A stretch of DNA of 64,000 bases from CAZUDI01 sp964618975 (GTDB taxonomy: Bacteria; Desulfobacterota; Desulfomonilia; UBA1062): positions 1-64,000 of the forward strand of contig CAZUDI010000010.1 in the NCBI GenBank assembly GCA_964618975.1. The letters are read 5' to 3'. Positions within the stretch are counted from its first letter, which is position 1, and the number at the start of each line of letters is the position of its first letter. Made by a program: the position numbers and the translations under genes. Shown here piece after piece: positions 8,395-16,109 of this stretch. The notes below the pieces were generated by a model. That model was not told where the DNA came from. It searched no databases and was given only the letters and a program-made list of their open reading frames with translations.

Positions 8395-9630
8395 ATGGCC
8401 TATACATTCGCTAAATCAAGGGATCTGTTCGTGAGGGCAAACAAGGTGATCCCCCAGGGGGTCTACGGACACTTCAATTCGGCCACCACGGTCCCCGGGT
8501 CATACCCGTACTTCATATCCAAAGCCAAGGGCCCGCGCTTCTGGGACGTGGACGGCAACGAATATATCGACTATGTCTGTGCCTACGGCCCCATGATTCT
8601 TGGGTATGCCAACGATACGGTCGACAAGGCCTTTGCCCGTCAGGCCAAGAACGGCACGGCCACCATGCCGCCCTCGACCCTGCTCATCGATCTGGCGGAG
8701 CGCATGGTGGCGGTCAACGATTGCGCCGACTGGGCGATGTTTGCCAAGAACGGGGCCGACACCACCTCCTGGGCCCTGTACATTGCCCGCGGTTACCGCA
8801 AGCGCAACAAGATCATCCTCACCAAGGGTGGCTACCACGGGACCCAACCCTGGGCCGGCAGCAATCACACTGGCATTTCCCCCAATGACACCAAGGATAT
8901 CGTCCTGGTGCCCTGGGGTGACCCGGTGGCCTTCCAGCAGGCCGTGGAGGAGAACAAGGGTCAGATCGCCGGCGCCATGTTCACGCCCTATCACCACCCG
9001 GTCTTCGCTCACTCGCAGCTTCCCGCCCCTGGCTTCTGGAACACCATCAGACGCATCTGTGACGAAAACGAGATCGTGCTTATCATCGACGATGTGCGAG
9101 CGGGATGGAGACTCGACCTGAAGGGGTCGGCCCACCTGTTCGGGTTCAAGCCCGACCTGGCCTGCTATTGCAAGGCCATTGCCAATGGTTATCCCATATC
9201 GGCCTTGGTAGGCTCCGAGAAGATGAAGCAGACGGCCTCCAAGGTCTTCCATACCGGTTCTTACTGGAACAACTCGCCGGAGATGGCCGCGGCATTGGCA
9301 TGTATCGACGAGATGGAACGCATCGACGCCCCCCGCATCTGCAGGGAACGCGGTGAGCAGCTGCGCGAGGGACTCATTGCCCGGGCACAGGCGCACGGGC
9401 TTCAGTTCGAGGTTTCAGGCCCAATGGCGATGCCGTTCATCAAATTCGCCAACGAGACCAATTTCAAACGCTCCCAGCTCTTCTGCAAGGAGTGCTCGCT
9501 TAGGGGGGTGTATTTCCTGTGGCATCACAACATGTTCATCTCCGCCGCCCACACCGCAAAGGATATCAAGCAAACCCTGGAGGTGTCGGATGAGGCCTTC
9601 AAGATCGTGAAGAAGGAATTCGGTTCCTGA
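8395..9630 (+). CDS. Class III PLP-dependent aminotransferase (glutamate-1-semialdehyde aminomutase-like)
   Basis: A 411-residue fold-type I aminotransferase. The N-terminal VIPQGVYG...YPYFISKAKGPRFWDVDGNEYIDYV sequence is typical of the HemL/GSA-aminomutase branch. The PLP-binding aspartate lies in IIDDVRAGW (the usual motif is DEVxxG) and the Schiff-base lysine in CYCKAIANGYPISALVG. It is unlikely to be the main hemL: the active-site loop is divergent and the operon context with an SCP2-like protein suggests a specialised substrate. The exact substrate cannot be stated. RBS AGGAGG precedes the ATG. Confidence 0.85.
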   Translation: MAYTFAKSRDLFVRANKVIPQGVYGHFNSATTVPGSYPYFISKAKGPRFWDVDGNEYIDYVCAYGPMILGYANDTVDKAFARQAKNGTATMPPSTLLIDLAERMVAVNDCADWAMFAKNGADTTSWALYIARGYRKRNKIILTKGGYHGTQPWAGSNHTGISPNDTKDIVLVPWGDPVAFQQAVEENKGQIAGAMFTPYHHPVFAHSQLPAPGFWNTIRRICDENEIVLIIDDVRAGWRLDLKGSAHLFGFKPDLACYCKAIANGYPISALVGSEKMKQTASKVFHTGSYWNNSPEMAAALACIDEMERIDAPRICRERGEQLREGLIARAQAHGLQFEVSGPMAMPFIKFANETNFKRSQLFCKECSLRGVYFLWHHNMFISAAHTAKDIKQTLEVSDEAFKIVKKEFGS

Positions 9631-9633
9631 GAA

Positions 9634-9677
9634 CGGCCTCTGCGCTTGCCCCCCCGAGGGGGCAAGCGCAGAGGCCG
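9634..9677. terminator. Strong hairpin after the aminotransferase gene
   Basis: Near-perfect inverted repeat with arms CGGCCTCTGCGCTTGCCCC and its complement, about 19 bp stem and a short loop, beginning 4 bases after the stop. It lacks a T-run, so it may act as an mRNA-stabilising hairpin or a T-less terminator. Confidence 0.65.
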
Positions 9678-9714
9678 CAGTCCTGCCTGGTGCTATTTCG
9701 GCCTTCGTCCACAG

Positions 9715-9770
9715 CCCGCCCTGATCCCCTCGACGCTGCAAGTAGTAAGGGCATTGGTCCCATAGCGAAT
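9715..9770 (+). repeat. Dispersed repeat, copy R2a (3' part)
   Basis: Matches the 3' half of the family (CCTCGACGCTGCAAG, then GGTCCCATAGCGAAT) and runs directly into R2b, sharing the boundary AATC. Confidence 0.6.
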
Positions 9771-9848
9771 CAGGGGTCTAAACCCCAGGGCAAGCCTAAG
9801 GATCCTGCTTTCCGCTGCAAGCAGCGGTAAATTTGCCCCTCAGGCAAT
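9768..9848 (+). repeat. Dispersed repeat, copy R2b
   Basis: Begins AATCAGGGGTCTAAACCCC, then AGGGCAAGCCTAAGGATCC, CGCTGCAAGCAGCGG and a terminal GGCAATC. Tandem with R2a. The rest of this 508-base gap (9849-10085) shows only G/C-rich inverted repeats and no credible gene. Confidence 0.7.
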
Positions 9849-10085
9849 CAAAGGCCGCCCCTCCACCATGGGGGAGATTGCGAGTCCTGCGCGAAAATGC
9901 TCTCCATAGGATCAAGCAAGTCGCCCCCGGGACAAAGGGGGCCTTACGGCAGATCTGCAGAACATCGCCCAACTCATCCCCTGAACCCAGGACCCATGGT
10001 CCAGAGATAAGGTGTCTTGAAGTATCGGGCGAATCTGCGACTTCTGGGGATGGTGATCCCCAGGGTTTAAGCTTCAGGAAAACTC

Positions 10086-10119
10086 CGGCAGCCCTTCCCC
10101 CGCGGGGAAGGGCTGCCGC
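10086..10119. terminator. Hairpin at the 3' end of the DUF3332 gene
   Basis: Inverted repeat with arms CGGCAGCCCTTCCCC and GGGGAAGGGCTGCCG, located 20 bases beyond the stop of the minus-strand lipoprotein gene. Confidence 0.6.
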
Positions 10120-10138
10120 GTGAAGAAGCCTTTATTCT

Positions 10139-10663
10139 TTATTGGACGATGAGCCCCTGTCGCCCCTGCTCGACTTCCTGCGGCGAGAAGTATCTGATCA
10201 GGTGCTGGTTGCCGTCATACACAGAGACCCCTCCCAGCGTGTCGCGAGAAGAGGTGTAAAGGATCTTTCCGCCACCATCGTGCATAAGCACTCCGGCAGG
10301 ATCACGCTCCAGGATCAGCGCCCCGGGGGCACCCTCCGCCTCGATGGTGACTGTGTCCGCAATCTGGTCATAATGCATGACGGCACCCTGTGCTTGCTTG
10401 CTCACCACATTGGTATTGCTGTTGCCTGAGGCCAGCGGATTCTCGCCGGTCCAGAACTCGATCGTATTGAATATCACGGCATCACCGATCATGGCGATGC
10501 TGTAAACCGGCACGATCACGACTGCCAGGAAAATCAGCTCGTCCATCCATTTTTCCTGTTGCTGCCGGTGAATATCATAAACGGCCCTGGTGAGCTTGAA
10601 CGTGCCCGTACACCCGGTGAAGATCATACCGATAACCGCCAGTGCCACAACCAACCTTTTCAT
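10139..10663 (-). CDS. DUF3332 family lipoprotein
   Basis: A 174-residue protein with a lipoprotein signal peptide (KRLVVALAVIGMIFTGC, lipid-anchored Cys about residue 18) followed by TGTFKLTRAVYDIHR and a membrane segment with FLAVVIVPVYSIAMIGDAVIFNTIEFWTGENP. That block is the hallmark of DUF3332. The ATG at 10663 was chosen because AGGAGG lies just upstream; the longer frame starts before it. Function of the family is unknown. It stands apart from the flhB-like group, 160 bases away. Confidence 0.8.
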   Translation of the reverse strand: MKRLVVALAVIGMIFTGCTGTFKLTRAVYDIHRQQQEKWMDELIFLAVVIVPVYSIAMIGDAVIFNTIEFWTGENPLASGNSNTNVVSKQAQGAVMHYDQIADTVTIEAEGAPGALILERDPAGVLMHDGGGKILYTSSRDTLGGVSVYDGNQHLIRYFSPQEVEQGRQGLIVQ

Positions 10664-10823
10664 GAGATCCCTCCTGGTCAAAAGATTTAGTGCTTCAACG
10701 TATGGTTATAATCATTTCTGGTGGTGAATGCAACGGCTGTCCGGATACCTTTCCTGGCCTTTCGCCGCTGACACCCCAGGAAGCATGTCTGGGACCAGGA
10801 CAGGGCTCCGAGGGAGCGGCACT

Positions 10824-11099
10824 TTACGGTTCAGCCCCTTTAAACCGGTTCATACGGTAGACGAAGGCCAGAATCTCGGCCACCACCTGGTAGAGTTCCT
10901 CGGGAATCTCTTCATTAATCTCAAGATGATAGAGGGCATCCAACAGGGCCTTGTCCCTCTGGATGGGTATATTGTTTTCCCGGGCCAAGGCGAGGATCCT
11001 ATCCGCAAGGTCCCCGGCGCCCCGCGCCGTTACCCGCGGGGCTGGATCGCGCCCCCGTTCGTACCTCAGGGCCACCGCCTTGCGTCTTTCGCCATTCAT
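10824..11099 (-). CDS. FlhB C-terminal-domain-like protein
   Basis: A 91-residue protein that matches only the cytoplasmic C-terminal domain of the flagellar/type III export switch protein FlhB (RRKAVALRYERGRDPAPRVTARGAGDLADRILALARENNIPI). The self-cleaving NPTH loop is replaced by DPAPRV, so autocleavage is not expected. Such stand-alone FlhB-like proteins (FlhX type) are known in flagellated bacteria. Its start overlaps the end of the fliK-like gene by 4 bases. Confidence 0.83.
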   Translation of the reverse strand: MNGERRKAVALRYERGRDPAPRVTARGAGDLADRILALARENNIPIQRDKALLDALYHLEINEEIPEELYQVVAEILAFVYRMNRFKGAEP

Positions 11100-11848
11100 A
11101 CCAGCACATCCAAACCTGTCGGCCGGGGCCTGTGGAGTACTTCCAGCCGTTTGATACCCAAGGATTCGAGCCGTTCGAAGAGCTCGATGGCATGGTCCCG
11201 CAGAAGATCCGCACTCTCAGGTGTCTCGGTGAAAATCTCCACATCCAAACCGTCATCTAGCCGTGCCGTGGATTCGATATGTCCCAGATGATCGGTGTGC
11301 ATGTCAAAGCGGACGAGGTAGCCCCGGGATTGACCCCTCTCGATGGTCACCCGCGCCCTTCCTCCCGAGTCGTCGTCCACCACGGGGATAAGCAGGGTGG
11401 CCAAGGCCTCGGGGTGTCCCAGCAGATCATCCAGCAGGGTCCCAATGGCCTGTGCGTGAGAGGCGTCCTTGGGTGCCTGCAGGGCCTGTTCAAGGATGTT
11501 CTGAACGCTGAAGGAGCGCACCGGTCTGTCTCCCAGTCTGCCCACCAGACGCTCGACAAAGGCTTCAAGAATCCGTGTATTCTCCTGAGACCGGCTCGCT
11601 TCCGGCTCCACCTTGAGGACCACCCGGGGATGGACGGCCTGCACCTTCAGATTGAGGACCTCGCCCTTGACCAGTTTCATTGAGGTCTCGACGCTCAGCC
11701 TGCGGCCAAACAGGGACACCAGCACCTGTCCATTCTTTGGTCGGCCCAGCACCGTCACCACCACCCTTCTTCCCACCTGCAGTGAAGGGACCGCTTCGCG
11801 GACAAAGATTCTGCCGGATTTCGAAGAAGCAAGGGGGGTTATCTGCAT
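11096..11848 (-). CDS. FliK-like (flagellar hook-length control) C-terminal domain protein
   Basis: A 250-residue protein. The last ~90 residues (ARVTIERGQSRGYLVRFDM...LGHIESTARLDDGLDVEIFTETPE...LFERLESLGIKRLEVL) fit the hook-length control C-terminal domain. The N-terminal part has an OB-like stretch (VGRRVVVTVLGRPKNGQVLVSLFGRRLSVE). It is shorter than typical FliK and lacks the long Pro/Gln-rich ruler region. It overlaps both neighbours, so it belongs to the same transcript. Confidence 0.65.
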   Translation of the reverse strand: MQITPLASSKSGRIFVREAVPSLQVGRRVVVTVLGRPKNGQVLVSLFGRRLSVETSMKLVKGEVLNLKVQAVHPRVVLKVEPEASRSQENTRILEAFVERLVGRLGDRPVRSFSVQNILEQALQAPKDASHAQAIGTLLDDLLGHPEALATLLIPVVDDDSGGRARVTIERGQSRGYLVRFDMHTDHLGHIESTARLDDGLDVEIFTETPESADLLRDHAIELFERLESLGIKRLEVLHRPRPTGLDVLV

Positions 11849-12285
11849 CCGGATCCGCCCTCATCAGGGGCATTGAGCTTGATCATGAGCTGAATCTCTC
11901 CCAGGGGGATGCCGGTCAGACGTGCAATGTTTTCGGGTTTCGATCCTTCCCGGTAGAGGTTCATGACCTCAGCCTTGGAATAGTGCCTGGGCTGATGATC
12001 CCCTCTGTCTGCCGAGGGCCGCAACTGCTGTACGGCCTCATCCGCGTCCCGGATCCTCTTCTCGAGGTCCTGCATAAGGCAGGTGATGAAATCTGCCTTC
12101 TCCTGTACCTGACGTACGAATTCATCGGAGAGATGGCGGGCGTCCTCGATGGCCGCGCGAAGTGCATCTATGGCCTCGGGGGAAACTCGTCTTCTGCGCT
12201 CCCGCAATATGAGGATCACGATGAACATGAGCAGGACGATCTGGACAATGATTTGTGTATAAAGGACAATCCGGGATGGATCCAA
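11839..12285 (-). CDS. DUF2802-like membrane-anchored protein
   Basis: A 148-residue protein with one N-terminal membrane helix (IVLYTQIIVQIVLLMFIVILIL), a coiled-coil middle and a C-terminal helix-turn-helix-like segment (YSKAEVMNLYREGSKPENIARLTGIPLGEIQLMIKL) as in DUF2802 proteins, which often lie near flagellar genes. Overlaps the fliK-like gene by 10 bases. Role unknown. Confidence 0.65.
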   Translation of the reverse strand: MDPSRIVLYTQIIVQIVLLMFIVILILRERRRRVSPEAIDALRAAIEDARHLSDEFVRQVQEKADFITCLMQDLEKRIRDADEAVQQLRPSADRGDHQPRHYSKAEVMNLYREGSKPENIARLTGIPLGEIQLMIKLNAPDEGGSGCR

Positions 12286-12287
12286 GG

Positions 12288-12596
12288 CTATATCACCAGA
12301 TCAATGAGGTGCTTCTCTTCCGTTTCAGGGGTGTTTGTCGCATCGGACGCCTCTTTCGCCTTTGCCGCTCCTGGCCTGCCCCGCGCGGTGCCGCTCCCGG
12401 ACCGACGATCTTCGGTCTGAATGGCCTGCCCCTTCTTGGACGCATTCACCTCACGGTTGCGCCTGAGACGCTCACGCGCCTCTTCCTCGGTGAGGATCTG
12501 ACGGCTCACTTCGGACTGGGCAAAGGGACTCTGATTGACCTTCTCTATCCTGCCCGCCTGGGACAGTATGGTCGATATATCAGAGGGACCAGCCAT
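12288..12596 (-). CDS. Small hydrophilic protein, unknown function
   Basis: A 102-residue, highly charged, low-complexity protein (AGPSDISTILSQAGRIEKVNQ..., then Arg/Lys/Ala-rich). The ATG at 12596 is preferred over a GTG at 12605 because GGTGGAAG sits at the right distance. It is 2 bases from the DUF2802-like gene and first in this four-gene run. Resembles small flagellum-associated coiled or disordered proteins, but no family is recognised. Confidence 0.55.
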   Translation of the reverse strand: MAGPSDISTILSQAGRIEKVNQSPFAQSEVSRQILTEEEARERLRRNREVNASKKGQAIQTEDRRSGSGTARGRPGAAKAKEASDATNTPETEEKHLIDLVI

Positions 12597-12683
12597 CTCT
12601 TCCACCTCTTAAACATGTATCGACCATATTGCATATCACCTTAAATCCCTGTTGGCAATTCATTGATAGATCAAAGCACCTTT

Positions 12684-12766
12684 GATCATGGGTATGAGTC
12701 TCTGGCAGCCCCGGCACCCTCCCCTCAAAAAGCCATAAGCAGCGGGGAATGCGGCCCTTAGCAATC
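12684..12766 (+). repeat. Dispersed repeat, copy R3
   Basis: Begins GATCATGGGTATGAG and ends GGGGAATGCGGCCCTTAG plus CAATC. It lies between two minus-strand genes, so it is antisense to the local transcription direction. Confidence 0.72.
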
Positions 12767-12796
12767 GACTGTCCGCTTGTCGACGAGCGGACAGTC
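12767..12796. terminator. Hairpin downstream of the SDR-PilZ gene
   Basis: Inverted repeat GACTGTCCGCT-loop-AGCGGACAGTC immediately at the edge of repeat R3, about 60 bases past the minus-strand SDR-PilZ stop. Confidence 0.55.
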
Positions 12797-12859
12797 ACGG
12801 CACAGACGGAACGAGGAGTTTCTCACGCTGCATGTTCCCCGGCACCGTCCATGGCTTGC

Positions 12860-14005
12860 TTATAGAGAATCACCCAGCAGTTCGAACAGATCAGCAATCT
12901 CCTGATCCGTGTGGGTGATCTCGACGGCCATGCCATCATCGTCACTCCTGAGCACCCGCCCCTCGACATTCATGAACTGTCCGAAACGATCGCCGAAGAG
13001 GTTGGCGTTGACATACAACCCGGCCTCGAGGGGATGTCGCGTCCTGATGAACATCCCGTTCCGGCTGATGTTGGCCAGACGGGCCATCTCCTCGGAGACG
13101 CTCCCTTCGCGGCGATAAACCACCTGCGAATCGGCGTCGACGCGTCTCTCCCTGCGACGATCACTGGCGGCAAGGGCCTCTTCAGATGGTGCCAGCCCCC
13201 GCCCGGCAAGCCTTTCCTGGAGCCATTCGGTCAATCGGGGCGAGAGGCGGGAGAGGTAATAAATCGCCCGCCAGTTGTTCGTCAGGATGAGAAAGCGTCC
13301 TGTGAGCATACCACGCAGCAAGGCATCTGCCGCCTCATCGGGCGCAAGGGGTTTCATCCGCCGGGAGAGGGACCGCAATCCCGGCCGCGGTGCAAGCTCG
13401 AGTTTTTCATGCAGAGGGGTCTTCGTGTTGTGAGGGCAGAATACCGACACCGAGATCCGGTGCGGTTTCATCTCCTGGCGCAGGGCCTGACTGAAACCGA
13501 TAACGGCGGCCTTCGAGGCCCCGTAGGCGGCCAGGCTCCTGCCATTCATGATACCGGCACTGGCAGCCACGTTGACCACATATCCACCATGTTCCTTCAT
13601 CAGGGGAAGACAGGCCCGGCACATGTTCACTGTGCCGAAACAATTCACCCGCATCTGCCGCTCCATAATTTCCAGCGGCATGCCCTCGAAATAGGCCGCC
13701 CGGGCGATGCCGGCGCAGTTAAGGAGTATATCTACCGTCCTATTTTCCGTATGATAAACCTGAACCCACCGTGCCACCTGTTCGTAATCCCCTACGTCAA
13801 CGCTTGCCCACTGTATCTGCTGGGAGGGAAATCTTGTCCGGGACCTCACCTCCGCAGCCGCATCCCCCAAGGCATCCTCCCTTCTGGCCAGCAGGTACAC
13901 ATGCGCCCCCCCAGCGGCCAGCAGCCCGGCCGCCGCCTTGCCGATCCCGCTCGATCCCCCGGTGATAACGGCGTTCCTACCGCTGAATCTCTCGTAACCC
14001 TTCAT
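12860..14005 (-). CDS. Short-chain dehydrogenase fused to a C-terminal PilZ domain
   Basis: A 381-residue two-domain protein. Residues 1-260 are a classical SDR: nucleotide motif TGGSSGIG (15-22), NCAG (96-99) and the Ser148/Tyr161/Lys165 catalytic set. It resembles the membrane-lipid-type SDRs (ketosphinganine-reductase-like), but the substrate is unknown. Residues about 280-381 are a PilZ domain with the c-di-GMP motifs RRxxR (DRRRERR, 282-288) and NxSxxG (NISRNG, 312-317). Binding of c-di-GMP to control the reductase is an inference. RBS GGGGGGC precedes the ATG. It is a single-gene unit ending at a hairpin. Confidence 0.88.
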   Translation of the reverse strand: MKGYERFSGRNAVITGGSSGIGKAAAGLLAAGGAHVYLLARREDALGDAAAEVRSRTRFPSQQIQWASVDVGDYEQVARWVQVYHTENRTVDILLNCAGIARAAYFEGMPLEIMERQMRVNCFGTVNMCRACLPLMKEHGGYVVNVAASAGIMNGRSLAAYGASKAAVIGFSQALRQEMKPHRISVSVFCPHNTKTPLHEKLELAPRPGLRSLSRRMKPLAPDEAADALLRGMLTGRFLILTNNWRAIYYLSRLSPRLTEWLQERLAGRGLAPSEEALAASDRRRERRVDADSQVVYRREGSVSEEMARLANISRNGMFIRTRHPLEAGLYVNANLFGDRFGQFMNVEGRVLRSDDDGMAVEITHTDQEIADLFELLGDSL

Positions 14006-14240
14006 AACGCCCCCCGTCTTTCGTCGCTTTGCCGGAACCCGTGTCTGACGAATAATTCAGAAGCACGAAGAGGAACACGGAGTGGGCAAGACCGGGCTGC
14101 ACACTCCGCACTATGTGAAATAATATGGGTAAGGTAACCTTCAGACCTGGAAAGTCAATATTGATGATTCGCGCGTGTAAGCGGCGCAGGTATTACCTCA
14201 ATCGGTCGGATGATCGTCTGTCTTAACGTGATGCGGCGTA

Positions 14241-14284
14241 CCCTTCCCGGTGAATGCACTAAACATGCATTCACCGGGAAGGGG
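14241..14284. terminator. Terminator hairpin of the rnf-nfn operon
   Basis: Long inverted repeat, CCCTTCCCGGTGAATGCA with its complement, stem of about 18 bp and a 7-base loop, placed 36 bases past the last gene (DRTGG) of the minus-strand operon. The rest of the 314-base gap to the SDR-PilZ start (14006-14240) shows nothing recognisable. Confidence 0.65.
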
Positions 14285-14319
14285 AAGACATCATAGTGTG
14301 CGTCCTTACAAGGTCTGCC

Positions 14320-14688
14320 TCATTCGCATTCATCCCCCACCTTGACGACAGAGCCCTGCATGCCGGCCTCGTACAGCCTGCCGCAAGCCTCGAACATGAT
14401 GAAACGTGTGGCAAGCAGCGGGATCTGCTTCGTCTGCGCCAACTCGACAGCCTCGACCTGCGGACGTTTGCCGCGCACGAAGATGATGGCACTCAGGTCC
14501 ATGGTATCGGCGGTACGTACCACCAGGGGATTGGTCAAACCCGTGAGAAGCACCGAGCGTTCCTTGGAAAAAGAGAGCACGTCGCTCATCAGATCGGCGC
14601 CGAAGGCAATGCTCACATCCATTCCGAGCATCTCTTTGCCGACGATGACGTCCGCATCAAGGATCGCTCTGATCTCCTCAAGGGTCAT
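14320..14688 (-). CDS. DRTGG domain protein
   Basis: A 122-residue single-domain protein (TLEEIRAILDADVIVGKEMLGMDVSIAFGADLMSDVLSF...LLTGLTNPLVVRTADTMDLSAIIFVRGK) matching the DRTGG domain found in HPr-kinase and phosphotransacetylase N-termini and as stand-alone proteins in anaerobes near hydrogenase or NADH dehydrogenase genes. It is the last gene of the rnf-nfn operon, 13 bases after nfnB, so a regulatory or sensing role in electron bifurcation is plausible but unproven. Confidence 0.8.
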   Translation of the reverse strand: MTLEEIRAILDADVIVGKEMLGMDVSIAFGADLMSDVLSFSKERSVLLTGLTNPLVVRTADTMDLSAIIFVRGKRPQVEAVELAQTKQIPLLATRFIMFEACGRLYEAGMQGSVVKVGDECE

Positions 14689-14701
14689 ATCCTTACTTCC
14701 C

Positions 14702-16108
14702 TTACTTCTTCGACATCACGTATTCGTGCATGGCCCGGGCGGCATTGCGGCCGGCCCCCATGGCCAGGATCACGGTGGCGGCGCCGGTAACGATGTCGCC
14801 GCCGGCATAAACACCCTCCCGGGAGGTCTCGCCGGTCTCTTCGTTGGCCACGATGTTGTTCCATCTGTTCACGTCGAGTCCCGGGGTGGTGCTCTGCACC
14901 AGCGGGTTGGCGCCGGAACCGATGGCCACCACGACCGTGTCTACATCCCAGAAAAATTCACTGCCCTCAATAGGCACCGGCCTGCGCCGACCGGAATCGT
15001 CGGGCTCGCCGAGTTCCATACGCAGACATTCCATGGAGGTGACCCAGCCCTTGTCGTCGCCAATGTACCGGATGGGGGTGGTGAGCAGGTTCAGTTGCAC
15101 GCCCTCTTCCTCGGCATGATGGACCTCTTCGATACGGGCGGGCATCTCATCACGTGAACGGCGGTAAACCAGGTAGACGTTGTCGGCCCCGAGCCTCAGG
15201 GCGGTGCGCGCCGCGTCCATGGCCACATTGCCGCCGCCGATGACCGCCACGTTCTTGCCCTTGACTATGGGGGTGTCGTACTCTGGGAAACGGTAGGCCT
15301 TCATGAGATTGGAGCGGGTAAGATACTCATTGGCCGAGTAGACACCGTTGAGGTTCTCGCCCGGGATCTTCATGAAACTCGGCGCACCGGCGCCTGTGCC
15401 CAGAAAGATGGCGTCGAATCCTTCGGCAAAGAGTTCGTCCACGGTGGCCACCTTGCCGATTACGTGCGAGGTCTCCACCTTGACCCCCATGCCCTTGAGG
15501 AAGTCCACCTCGGCCTGTACGATGGCCTTGGGGAGCCGGAACTCGGGGATCCCGTACACGAGCACCCCGCCCGCCTTGTGCAGGGCCTCGAAGATGGTGA
15601 CCTCATGTCCGAGCTTGATCAGATCGCCGGCCACGGTGAGCCCGGCGGGTCCGGATCCGACAATGGCGATGCGCTTGCCCGTAGGGGGGGCGATCGCGGG
15701 GATTTCCACCGCGCCCTGGGCGCGCTCGTAATCCGCCACGAAACGCTCGAGCCGTCCGATGGCCACGGGCTCGCCCTTCTTGCCGCGCACACAGAACTGT
15801 TCGCACTGGCTCTCCTGCGGGCACACCCGGCCGCAGACGGCCGGCAGGACGTTCGTTTCCTTGATCTTCTTGGCCGCCCCGATAAAATCACCCTCGGCTA
15901 CCTTGGCAATGAAGGCGGGGATATCGATCTCCACCGGACACCCTTCCACACAGGGCTTGTTCTTGCACTGGATGCACCTCAGGGCCTCTTCCTTGGCCAT
16001 CTCCACCGTATATCCCAAAGGCACCTCGTCAAAATTCTTGGACCTGACCTTCGGTTCCTGTTCCGGCATGGGGTGACGAAGGATCTTCATCCTTTCCTTC
16101 ATATCCAT
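14702..16108 (-). CDS. nfnB: NfnB-type NADPH-dependent subunit (GltD-like, ferredoxin:NADP+ bifurcating transhydrogenase large subunit)
   Basis: A 468-residue flavoprotein of the glutamate synthase small-subunit type. N-terminal Fe-S cysteines lie in CIQCKNKPCVEGCP and CGRVCPQESQCEQFC, followed by the FAD dinucleotide fold (GSGPAGLTVAGDL) and the NADP fold (IGGGNVAMDAARTALRLGA). The gene directly upstream codes for its NfnA partner, 1 base away, which argues for NfnAB rather than glutamate synthase, as no large glutamate synthase subunit is present. NfnAB couples NADH and reduced ferredoxin to the reduction of 2 NADP+ in the cytoplasm. Confidence 0.9.
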   Translation of the reverse strand: MDMKERMKILRHPMPEQEPKVRSKNFDEVPLGYTVEMAKEEALRCIQCKNKPCVEGCPVEIDIPAFIAKVAEGDFIGAAKKIKETNVLPAVCGRVCPQESQCEQFCVRGKKGEPVAIGRLERFVADYERAQGAVEIPAIAPPTGKRIAIVGSGPAGLTVAGDLIKLGHEVTIFEALHKAGGVLVYGIPEFRLPKAIVQAEVDFLKGMGVKVETSHVIGKVATVDELFAEGFDAIFLGTGAGAPSFMKIPGENLNGVYSANEYLTRSNLMKAYRFPEYDTPIVKGKNVAVIGGGNVAMDAARTALRLGADNVYLVYRRSRDEMPARIEEVHHAEEEGVQLNLLTTPIRYIGDDKGWVTSMECLRMELGEPDDSGRRRPVPIEGSEFFWDVDTVVVAIGSGANPLVQSTTPGLDVNRWNNIVANEETGETSREGVYAGGDIVTGAATVILAMGAGRNAARAMHEYVMSKK

Positions 16109-16109
16109 A

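Noticed and set aside
8395..9630. hemL (glutamate-1-semialdehyde aminomutase proper)
   Set aside because: Family resemblance is real, but the active-site loop differs and the operon partner is unrelated to haem synthesis; only a family-level name is justified.
9715..9848. The ~80-bp repeat as a riboswitch or transposase gene remnant
   Set aside because: It does not match riboswitch classes I know, occurs in both orientations and between convergent genes, and contains no transposase frame; kept as an unclassified repeat.
14702..16108. Glutamate synthase small subunit
   Set aside because: No large subunit is encoded nearby, and the gene is paired with NfnA-type flavoprotein downstream of rnf; NfnB is the better call.
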